NCBI RefSeq assembly: GCF_000001735.4
Contig: NC_003075.7
Span: 5,953,001-6,017,000 of the forward strand
Source of the DNA: Arabidopsis thaliana
Taxonomy: Eukaryota; Streptophyta; Magnoliopsida; Brassicales; Brassicaceae
Direction: 5' to 3'
Length of the DNA: 64,000 nucleotides
Made by a program: the position numbers and the translations under genes. Under the pieces are notes generated by a model, which had not been told where the DNA came from, did not search any database, and was given only the letters and a program-made list of their open reading frames with translations. Below, piece after piece: positions 55,118-64,000 of the stretch. The first letter of the stretch is position 1. Each line of letters opens with the position of its first letter.

Positions 55118-57996
55118 GATGAAATCACGAGATATATAAACATCTATTGTGGGAACAAAATCTTAATAGATTTGTCTTGCTGCTAGGTTTACTCATTGAC
55201 GAAGCAGGAGATGGGCCACGCCATTTGCAACTTGACTGTCTCAATGATTAGATAACATCATTAATCACAACATGCATGTCAAAAGGATTCCAAGATCTTA
55301 GGGGCCAGCTTTCTCTCACTCACTCTCTCTCTCTCTCTCTCTCTCTCCCTCATATTTTGCTAGATCTAAGTGGACACTCGGTTTAAAATTTAAATAATGT
55401 AGTATACACATTTCATCGTTTACTTTTATAGAAATGCTAATCTAGATCGATGTTAAAATTAACATGTATGATTTAAGATGACAAAATACGCCTCGGTATA
55501 TATATATATATATATATGAGTTCTCACTTGCTAAGAATCCTAATTACATAGGCTTTTGGACTAGTCATGGATTATGCTAATGGGCTTTCTAGCTTGCTCT
55601 AATATCAGAATCATTTTGATTGGGTCACCGATTGCGAGTACATGCCACACTTGGAGAGAGAGAGGAACAATCATGGCCGTAAATGTGTTTTCGCACCCCC
55701 AACAAACCATTCATGTTTTCGACGAAACAATTTGGGACATAAACGGACGATGTTCAACAACATGATTATAGTGGAAACAAACAGTATATATATAAAGAAA
55801 GAATCTATTTGATATATATTCTTGAGTCTTGACCAATAGGAAAGAATCTTTTGCAACTTTAGCTAAAAATATCAACTTGGTTTATACTTTTACTAGCATT
55901 TTTAAAATACAAACAGAATCCCACTAAAGTTCGAAAGAGTAGAAAAATGTTGGTAAAAATGATAAAATCAACTGTCCCTGGAATTAAAGAAAAATCAGGG
56001 TAGATATATATTCGAGTATTCATAATATGAAAATAGCTTCGACTCTACACAAAAGCTTGCAAAGCCCTAGAAAAGCTTAAATATAATTCAAATACTGATA
56101 ACATAAGTATTAGAATAAAGAAAATAATCACAAAACAAATAATAACAACTTGTCTAAATTCCACTCTGAAAGTTACTAAATATATTACAACATATATGTA
56201 CCATTGCATTGAATTACAATTTGTTTTAAAAAACAAAACAAATTATACTATAATTTGTTAACAATTTGTGCGGTAAGTTTGTAACCTCAAGAAACAAACC
56301 CTCGATCGTTAACAAAACTTTGCTGGCCTTCGTGAGTTCCTCAAGGGCCTTTAGAGAACATTCCTTAACCAAGCCCATTAACTTTTTTTTTATCTAAATC
56401 CAACGGATCACCATAATATCAATATGTAACAAGAGCCAATTATCATTTCACAGCGCCACACGCCATTGAACTTGACAAGAACAGAAAATAAAACCTGCCA
56501 CTGCATTGTTAAGAAGAGTCCAATATAGACTATAGTCAACATAATTGTCGCATAGTCGTCGTCATCCCTGTCGGTAAGTTTGATGAGAATAAAGAATACA
56601 AAAGTGTTTAGAAGAAAAATTATAATAAACTCTCATAAGAATAATATTACAATTTATATTCTCTTATATAGAGATTATGATAAACATAAATGTAAATAAT
56701 ATATTTAGAGATAATGTTAAATTTCTTAAACTCCAATATTAACATTTATCTTCTAAAATAATATCTTCTTGCCATATCTCGATCTTTTCATCTCAACCGT
56801 CGATCTCGGTCTATCTTCGGTTCTTCATATCATAATATCATTATAATCAGAATCCGAATAACATTCGAGAAACCAGATGTTTTCAGAATCCGAATAACAT
56901 TAGAATAACTTTATTTACCTCTCGTTGAAAAGAAAACCCCCTACTGTCTATTACCTAAATACTTAACCCCAATTTTGTCTATGCACAAAATCACCCTAAA
57001 ATTAAAGCTTGGAAAGCCCTCGAAAATCTTAAACATTATTAAAATACTGGATGTTAAATATAAAAAAAATACTGATAAAATGACGATCAAAATAAAGAAA
57101 AAAATACAAATAACAAACAACTAAAATTGACGCTCCAACATCCTAGTTTTACGTTGCATCATACTGTGTATACAACTAATGCATTGAAGGAAAGACCAAT
57201 AATAGATATACAATCACACGCATAAAACTCATTAAAATTTCAAAAGAAATAAGGATACTTAAATGAAGAACTTAGAGAAAATAGTGCATGAACGAGTTCA
57301 TAAGTTGATTGTTGGATATTAACCTTATAACCATAATTGACAAAGAACTAAAATTGCAGAGCTATAGAGAATCTACTGCACTTGACCAACAAACTGTCTA
57401 ATTTCGGTGCAAGATAACCAAGACAGGTCACTCCAGGGTTCACTCTGCTCCAGTGGCAGACCCAGAAAGATTTTTAACCAGGGTCAAATCTTAACTAGAT
57501 ATTTTTTTCTGAAAAAAACTTCATAAAAATACTGTAAAACATCCAACAAAAATTCCTTTATAAACATATATAACATCTTATCTAAATCTGGATTTACTAT
57601 TGTGGAGATGGATAATTTTTTTATCCATGTGGTTAATTAAGAGGAAGATGAAATTTTTGAAACCAAAGAAAGAACATACGTTTCAATGTTTTGTTTAATT
57701 GAAATTTTTGCTCTACAAGAATTTGTTATTGGTTAGAGAAAGTTCGTTCATGTTTATTCCGTAAAGAACTATGAGTTCTGAATTATGGAGGTTTAGACAT
57801 GGTTGTTACGTCGAAACAAAGGTCTCTCTATTTAAATTAAGAAGTTAATGTTGAACTAATTCGAATGATGAATAAAAACATAAAATATTGTATGGCTTTA
57901 GTTTATTATTAAAAATAATATGATAGCTGTTTTATAAGGGTAACTTTTAAATTACAAAAACGCACAGTTACATCAGAACGATGGAATATTAGTTTA
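55118..57996. other. Intergenic, no gene seen
   Basis: It contains a (CT)n microsatellite at 55,311-55,350 and a (TA)n run at 55,498-55,517. Two diverged copies of one segment lie at about 56,050-56,150 and 57,003-57,120; both start AAAGCTTG(C/G)AAAGCCCT. CAGAATCCGAATAACATT is repeated at about 56,850 and 56,885. 57,453 has CAGTGGCAGACCCAG, similar to a hAT end, without a partner. No coding sequence is convincing. Confidence 0.45.
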
Positions 57997-58446
57997 TTAT
58001 TCAATAGAGACCGGAACACCAATCTTGCTCCCAACTCTACGGAAACAATCGTTCCATGTCTGTTTGCTTCTTGGAATAGATGCAATATTTTTATATTCAT
58101 ACGATGAGAAGAAGATTTTAATCAATCCAAGATGACAATCTTTGCCAATCTTCAATATATCACGACAACATTTATCTGTCACTAGGGTTGTTGCATCCAA
58201 CACATTCTGGAAAATCTCACCTCCGCATATGGAGCTCGGCTTTTCAGCGCAAGTCTCAAGAAAATCGAACACTTTTTGCGAGTAATGGGGAAGCTTCTTG
58301 TCATATTCCATTGCGGGGGAATTAGCTTCTTCGAATGGAGTTGGAGATATGGCTACGTCTTCATGTATTTCCTAGGAGAAAATTGGACAAGCCATGTAAA
58401 ACATTACAATGGATACAAGCATGACCATGAGAAGAGACTTTGTCAT
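57997..58446 (-). pseudogene. Secreted Cys-rich prolamin-like (ECA1/DUF1278-type) protein with nonsense codon
   Basis: The minus-strand frame from the ATG at 58,446 starts with a signal peptide (MTKSLLMVMLVSIVMFYMAC, then PIFS), meets an in-frame TAG at 58,374-58,372, and continues in the same phase EIHEDVAISPTPFEEANSP, then FLETCAEKPSSICGGEIFQN, then DKCCRDILKIGKDCH, to a stop at 57,997. The spacing C...C...CC...C...C fits the prolamin-like ECA1 gametogenesis-related family of small secreted proteins, often active in female gametophytes. The family call is moderate. If the TAG is real and not read through, no secreted product is made. A downstream ATG at 58,311 would yield a protein without the signal peptide. 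Confidence 0.55.
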
Positions 58447-59997
58447 ATTTATTTTTGGTTTTGGATGTAAGACTGGTGACATGAAACAAAAAAAAACAAG
58501 AGATGTTATATAGGACAATCGGTGAAGGTATTTAATTGATAAATTGTTTATTTATTAATAGTTTTATGTTACTGACTTCATAAACTTCTTCATTTACTAG
58601 TTTTGTTTAGAAGACGTTAACGGTAGAGACTAGAGCTTCTCCACAAGTTGTAACTTACAAGGTGTGAAAACTCCTTTTGTCTTAATGTTATTACAAATCA
58701 AAGTGATACATTAGATATAACACGAATAGAAAAAAAGATAAAAGAAAGAATTGTAACGAGGACGACCGCATGGAAACTTTCAATCCAAAATACAGCAAGT
58801 AGTATTTTTGGGAAGTATATGATCCTTAGACTATGATAACAACTAGTGTTTTCGGTAATTTGAATTTTCTTGGGAGAGTAAAGATTCAAGGACGGGGCAG
58901 ATCATGATACATTTATCGACCTTTATAACCTCAAAGACTTACACACATTCTTATCCTTTAGTGGTTTTAAAACCATACAGGGTTAAGAAAATGGGTGTGA
59001 TTCAGCTAGCGGTTAGGTTTACGCTACATCCATGATAAAGATGCTTCAAGATGCTTCAGAAATACATAAAGCCGTTGCTTCCGCAAATACGCTACATTTT
59101 CCACTTTCTATTTACCAATTAGTCAGCCTTAGAGACCAAGCAACTCACATTCTCTGCAACAAGCCAGCACTCAGAAGGGATGTTGTGGTATAGATGCTCG
59201 ATATATGTGGGATCAAACATTGGTGGAATAAATGTCTAATTATTTTCGGAAAACAAATACCAAATATTGGCATTGATTTTGTGATATTATGAAATATTAA
59301 TTTACCAACAAAAGATAGATTTTACAGAAATTAACTTAAGCAAATATACAAAATGATAGATTTTATTTTTGTTGTTGAAAATGTTAGATTTTATAGTAAG
59401 AAAGTATTATTTTATGTGGGATTCACATGGTTGAACATTTGTCAAATCTAAAGTGGAAACTAAGTTAAATAACTCACATGACTTCTGAGAATCTGAATCC
59501 TAATGACACTCAACATGTGGTCTATGTTTGTAGATATTGTTTAGGAAAGAAACTCTGAGACAAAGATTTATTTTTTCCTTTGTTTCAGTTTTAAATTTGA
59601 ATGAACCGTTTTCAACAACACATACTTGATATACAATACATGCACTGACATTAGTAACTATTTTTAATAATTGATCTTGATATAAAGGTATTCCATGACG
59701 CATTAAGCGATGCGTGGAGCCCCTGAGAGGGCAGGGTTACACATGTTGTTGGCAGCAAGTTTTTTTCTTTCCTTCTCCGAATCACAATAAAATTAGATTA
59801 GTCAGAAGATTACTTATTTTTCTTAGCATATCAGCTATCTACGTAGATGCGTAATATTAGATATATCATCATAATCATCATGTATATACTTCATCATTGC
59901 AAAGTTAGTTAATACTTGTAAGTACTATATAAGGAACAGTGTACAGATTACTTACAATTAATGAGAATAAGAAAGTTAATTAGTCTCTCTCCTAATA
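58447..59997. other. Intergenic; 5' LTR of a copia remnant probably near the right end
   Basis: 58,447-59,700 shows no gene. About 59,738-59,997 probably is the LTR of the copia remnant that follows: it begins TGTTGGCAGCAAG, has TATATAAGG at 59,928, and directly precedes the primer-binding site. No second LTR is found in the window, so its start is a guess. Confidence 0.4.
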
Positions 59998-61208
59998 TGG
60001 TATCAGAGCCATAATAACAAACTTTTCCGCCATCGTTCTCATTTTTCAATTTCTTCGAATTTTCTTCGTTTTTGTTGATTTCTTCATCGGTTGAGCTCAA
60101 AAGTCTTCTCTAATGGAGCTTCCGAAGCCTCAACGATTCTCTTTTCACTGTTTCCTTACTCAAAATCGCTGTGAATGATCTTCTTCCATTTTCGTACTAT
60201 CTTCTCTTGAACCTTTCTTTTTCTTTGACCTAGTTGTTTCTGGTTCTACAAATTCGTATCCAGAACAAGTTCTTATCGTCGATTACAATTTCAACATCAG
60301 AAATGGGATCGATTCCACCAAATCACACAGCGACTATGGATGTTAATCGTTTTTCTACGGATCTGTATGAGAATCCTTATTTTCTTCATTCATCGGATCA
60401 AGCAGGGTTGATTCTAGTCTCTGATCGTCCTTCTTCAGGTTCAGAGTTTCATTCTTGGCGTCGATCTGTTCGAATGGCGCTTAATGTCAGAAATAAGCTT
60501 GGATTTATTGACGGTACTATTCCTCAACCTCCTAGTACTCATAGAGATGCAGGATCTTGGTCTAGGTGCAATGACATGGTTGCGACTTGGCTTATGAACT
60601 CAGTTTCAAAGAAAATTGGCCAGAGTCTTCTGTTTATGTCCACAGCTGAATCAATTTGGAAAAATCTATTATCAAGATTCAAGCAAGATGATGCTCCTAG
60701 AGTTTTTGAGATTGAACAACGTTTAGGATCATTGCAGCAAGGATCTATGGATGTAAGTACATATTATACAGAGTTAGTTACTCTTTGGGAGGAATACAAA
60801 AATTATATTGAATTGCCTTTGTGTACTTGCGGTCGTTGTGAGTGTAATGCATCTGCCTTATGGGAGAAAATGCAACAGCGAAGCCGTGTTACAAAGTTTT
60901 TGATGGGATTAAATGAAGCCTATGAAGCTACTCAAAGACACATTTTGATGTTGAAACCTATTCCGACTATTGAAGATGTCTTTAATATGGTTGCACAAGA
61001 TGAGCGACAGAAGTCTATTAAGCCTGTTGCTAAGATGGATAATGTAGCTTTTCAAAGCTCTAGTCATACTGAACATAATGACATTGGTTATTATAGTGGA
61101 AATAATGAGAATCCAAATGTTGGATATTACTCAGGACCTCTTGAGAATACTGCATATGCAGCCTTTCGTCCTTCTGGTCAACGTCCTTATTGCACACTGA
61201 TAGGTTGA
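59998..61208 (+). mobile_element. copia remnant: primer-binding site plus gag only
   Basis: The primer-binding site TGGTATCAGAGCC is at 59,998-60,010. From the ATG at 60,303 about 301 codons encode a copia-type gag: GLILVSDRPSSGSEFHSWRR, MNSVSKKIGQSLLFM, STYYTELVTLWEEY, CTCGRCECNA, VTKFLMGLNEAYEATQRHIL. The frame stops at 61,206, just after RPSGQRPYC, where related proteins continue into the CCHC knuckle. Protease, integrase, reverse transcriptase and RNase H are absent. It is a truncated element with an abrupt junction at about 61,196. Confidence 0.85.
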
Positions 61209-62339
61209 GAGTGCCTCTAGCTGATGTGAGAAGTAGAATGCGCTCAGGAGGAAGAAAGGCAAGAGCGTTCGAGATATACTTGGGGAAGCTGATGAAGAAA
61301 AGTGGCTGAAGAAGCTCAAAGACTCTTTTAGAAATAGAGGCTTTGCTTCTATTCTCACTCTGCTTTATTTCCTCTTAAACTTTGCGTTTCATTTTAATGT
61401 GTGGGTTGTATTTAAAGGTTGATTCCCTTTAGGGCAACCTCATCAATCACAACATCAAAACCTTAAGCTTTTAATTTATTGTCTTCCTTATTTTCAACTT
61501 ATTTACTCTGTTTTCCATTTTGAAAGTCATAGCTTAGTTCGTTCTTTATCATTGGTGCTTATCATTTCAAAGAGTGCGATGGTTCCACCGGTTACAAGAG
61601 CCAACACGTCTGACTAGTTTTAGAGTGAGGATCTGTCATATGGAACCACCTCCCGAGGTTTGCGCTAAGAGAATTTATAATGAGAATCCATAGGTATTAA
61701 CCATAACTTTAAAAATATAAATATATCCCTTTCTGATCTAAGACATACCTTTGATGTCTCTTGTAGTTATGCTAACATGTTTACATTAATCTCGTAAATA
61801 GTTTCAATTTGTGGAGTTAGGATTGCTCGCTCTATAATCCTTGCATATGTAAATTTTGACAAATTGTTTTCCGTATTTATGGTTTGAAATATAACCTGAA
61901 AATAATGTCTAATTTATTGCATTGTAAATTTAGGATCAACGACCACAATCTGACCATCGTCTTTGTTGACTTATTTAGCTTCACCTGTGGGTGCTTTTCC
62001 ATCTTCTACAGTTAGGAGCCATGTGGACCTCTTCTAATTCAAAGCACAACATCCCACATATATCGACCTCTTCTAATTCAAAGCACTTGTGGACGTCTCA
62101 TGCAAGTCGTTTCCTGGAAACAAGAACCTGGTCCAAGCATCTCAGAAAGTAAACATTTGATCCATGAATGCCTAGTTAGGACCAAGTTACTTTCATCTCG
62201 TCCTTCTTATGAACACATAATATTTAGTTATTTTTTTGAATAACATGTACCTCGGTGATATTACTATACATTTGCAATTTGAGAGAATGTATTTCCTCTT
62301 CTTATTTTGTTTAGCAGATTTTAATCCATTGATTTGTTT
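61209..62339. other. Intergenic with a stray copy of the X8-unit companion segment
   Basis: 61,209-61,620 has no recognised gene. 61,630-62,020 matches the non-coding companion segment of the X8 array (CTGTCATATGGAACCACCTC through GTTAGGAGCCATG) with some divergence. 62,020-62,110 holds a short duplication of CGACCTCTTCTAATTCAAAGC-like text. Confidence 0.7.
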
Positions 62340-63211
62340 ATTAGTGTGAGAATCCCAATCACCACAGTAGCATCAGAGTCGGCTTTCAGCGTTGGAGGTC
62401 GGATGTTAAATCCTTTTAGGAATCGCCTTCTTCCCCAAACTGTGCAAGCATTACTTTGCACTCGCAATTGGCTATGTGGATATGCAGAATTGTAGGCTTG
62501 AAAGTAAAATTGCAATATTAAGTAATTAACTAATGTGACTTCTTCTCTTTTTTTTTTTTGTGCAAAGGGAGAATTTCATTAATCAAAGGTTTAAACCGGT
62601 TGATCCGGGTACAATAGAAAAAGAGATAAGACTTGATTTTGCTAGTTCATCTGCTACACGATTCTCACTTCGTGGAACAAAGGAAAAGCTAACATCTGCA
62701 AATCCTAGGGATAAATTGAGGATGTCAAAGATGATCCCATAGAACTCGGTTGAAGGAGACTCAGAGGTGATGGCTGTGATTAATTGTTGTGAATCTGAGG
62801 CCATTGAGAGTTTGGTGATACCGATCGATTGGGCGTATTGGAGAGCGAGGAACAACGCTATAGCTTCCGCCATGAGAGGCAATCTGACATTCCGGGCTGC
62901 TGATTGGTAGTGGAGAGCTGTCAGTTCCGGGCAATTTCGGATTACCCATCCAAAGCCCACATCTTTAGTCTCATGCTTCCAAGCGGCATCTGTGAAGATT
63001 GTCACACGATCGAGGTCAGGACGAAGGGCTGCAAAAGAGCGATGCGGGAGTGGGAGCGTCTGCTGTGACTTCTTCTCTTGAACTAACTTATACCATTAAA
63101 TTGTAGGAGACACTTGAAAAACTTTTTGATGAAGAAGATTGTGATGCTATAAAGATGGCAAGTAGTTCAGGAGTTGTACGATATGAAACTCTTTTTTCTT
63201 TTTATTTGTAA
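62340..63211 (+). pseudogene. hAT transposase 3' end, split by a LINE insertion
   Basis: The first piece, about 62,340-62,495, reads [20 protein letters not shown], then [17 protein letters not shown], then [11 protein letters not shown]. This is the hAT C-terminal dimerisation domain. The second piece, 63,107-63,211, follows a TTGTAG acceptor: ETLEKLFDEEDCDAIKMASS, then an early stop. The upstream catalytic part is missing. hAT transposases cut and paste DNA; this fragment cannot. A LINE fragment sits between the two pieces. Confidence 0.75.
62551..63063 (-). mobile_element. 5'-truncated LINE (non-LTR) insertion with RNase H domain
   Basis: 513 bp on the minus strand, ending in a poly-A tail (a T-run at 62,551-62,561 on the plus strand) and bounded by the 16-bp target duplication TGTGACTTCTTCTCTT (62,535-62,550 and 63,064-63,079). 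These are hallmarks of target-primed reverse transcription. The only domain left is a plant LINE RNase H, open from the insertion edge to about 62,583: VTIFTDAAWKHETKDVGFGW, then LMAEAIALFLALQYA, then SMASDSQQLI, then ENRVADELAKSS, with the D-E-D-D residues present. There is no ATG. I recall an RNase H-like gene model (At4g09490) here. Confidence 0.88.
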
Positions 63212-64000
63212 TACGCTATTTATGGAAAAAAAATTGATTTATAAGTCTATGATGTTCTAGTATTTATATATAATATTTAAATCATAGTGATATTAACTCA
63301 TAAATGTTTTGTTGAAAAAACTTTCTTTAAGTATTAAAAAAATTGTGAAAAGGGATAGAAAGGTCTCGAATATAACATTCCTAACCATAATTTTAAGGGC
63401 TGAAAAAGAGTTAAAGCTCATTTAGGGACGAGTTTTAAATAAATAGGGCCGGAATCTACGGAAAACTCTATATAACATTCCTAACCATAATTTTATATAG
63501 ATAAATATATTCTTTTCCGCCAATAGTATATGAGCTAAAATATTACTTTCATGTTCCTTACAGTTGTGCTAACATGTATACACGAATCTCATCAATTATC
63601 TCATTTTATGGAGTTATGATCGCTCTTTCTCTCTAATGCTGGCAAAGGTAGGTTTTGATAAATTGTTCTCTGCATTTGTGGTTTGAAATATACCTGCAAA
63701 TGATGTCTTATTTATTGCATTATGAATTTAAAATCAACGACCACCATCATCTTTGTTGACATATTTTGCTTCATTTGTGGGTTCATTTCCATATCCAGCA
63801 CTTAGTAGCCTTGCAACAAAATTTTATTGTGATTTTCTTAAGGCCATGAGAGAAGACTTTGCAAGTATGATTGTCTAAATTATCTAAGATCGTATCAGCT
63901 TATGAAAGGAGGATGTTGCAAAGAAATATGCACGGTTTTTGAAGATACTGTGGGAAAAAAATGGAGAACAAGGAATATATGAACACTAGGTGTTTGGATG
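63212..64000. other. Intergenic; second stray copy of the companion segment
   Basis: 63,470-63,910 is a more diverged copy of the X8-unit companion segment (CTAACATGTATACACGAATC, then GGTTTGAAATATACCTG, then ATCTTTGTTGAC, then CATGAGAGAAGACTTTGCAA). ATAACATTCCTAACCATAAT occurs twice (63,376 and 63,473). No gene is seen up to the window end. Confidence 0.55.

Noticed and set aside
57450-57500. CAGTGGCAGACCCAG as a possible hAT terminus
   Set aside because: No matching inverted end or 8-bp duplication found nearby.

Overview
The window is plant nuclear DNA, and I read it as Arabidopsis thaliana chromosome 4 (or a very close relative). It is AT-rich, its genes carry GT-AG introns, and it is crowded with Ty1/copia elements, MITEs, hAT, LINE and Mutator-like remnants. 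The species and locus call comes from remembered gene content, not a search. A TIR-NBS gene, a TIR-NBS-LRR gene, a 200-aa DIV-type MYB, a 236-aa MYB6-type R2R3-MYB, five small X8 genes and an RNase H-like fragment occur in the order I recall for At4g09420, At4g09430, At4g09450, At4g09460 (MYB6), At4g09462-09467 and At4g09490.

Layout. 1-8.4 kb is a Mutator-like (possibly VANDAL-type) transposon neighbourhood. It holds a dead MULE transposase, RPA/OB-fold remnants, two GRF-type zinc-finger genes and a proline-rich hypothetical gene, all embedded in clusters of GGTTCA/TGAACC words. 9.3-21.7 kb is an immune-receptor pair in divergent orientation: a TIR-NBS gene on the minus strand and a TIR-NBS-LRR gene on the plus strand. 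A young copia element (12,693-17,867, TSD ACAAC) sits between them, and its 3' LTR ends 64 bp before the TNL start codon. 22.7-27.2 kb holds an NBS pseudogene running into a tandem array of about 310-bp units. Each unit carries a minus-strand tRNA-Glu-like cloverleaf, and the array is interrupted by a hAT MITE and a Stowaway MITE.

29-33.7 kb contains a DUF577-like pseudogene, the DIV-type MYB gene, a 73-bp perfect inverted repeat, and PPR and F-box-associated fragments. 34.0-39.0 kb is a second copia element with an uninterrupted gag-pol frame, almost identical LTRs and no visible target-site duplication. 40-41 kb is MYB6. 43.4-54.5 kb is a five-fold tandem array of about 2.28-kb units, each with one secreted X8-domain gene. 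54.7-64 kb holds a truncated copy of an organellar-type ribosomal protein L20 gene, a broken secreted prolamin-like gene, a gag-only copia remnant, and a hAT transposase 3' end split by a LINE fragment with a 16-bp TSD.

The genes most likely to be working are MYB6 (EAR-type repressor), the DIV-type MYB, the X8 proteins (cell-wall beta-glucan binding) and the TN/TNL pair. The TN/TNL geometry resembles TN/TNL pairs that act together, but the TNL reading frame looks broken in its first LRR exon. The strongest candidate for something undescribed is the tRNA-Glu-like tandem array at 23.3-27.2 kb.
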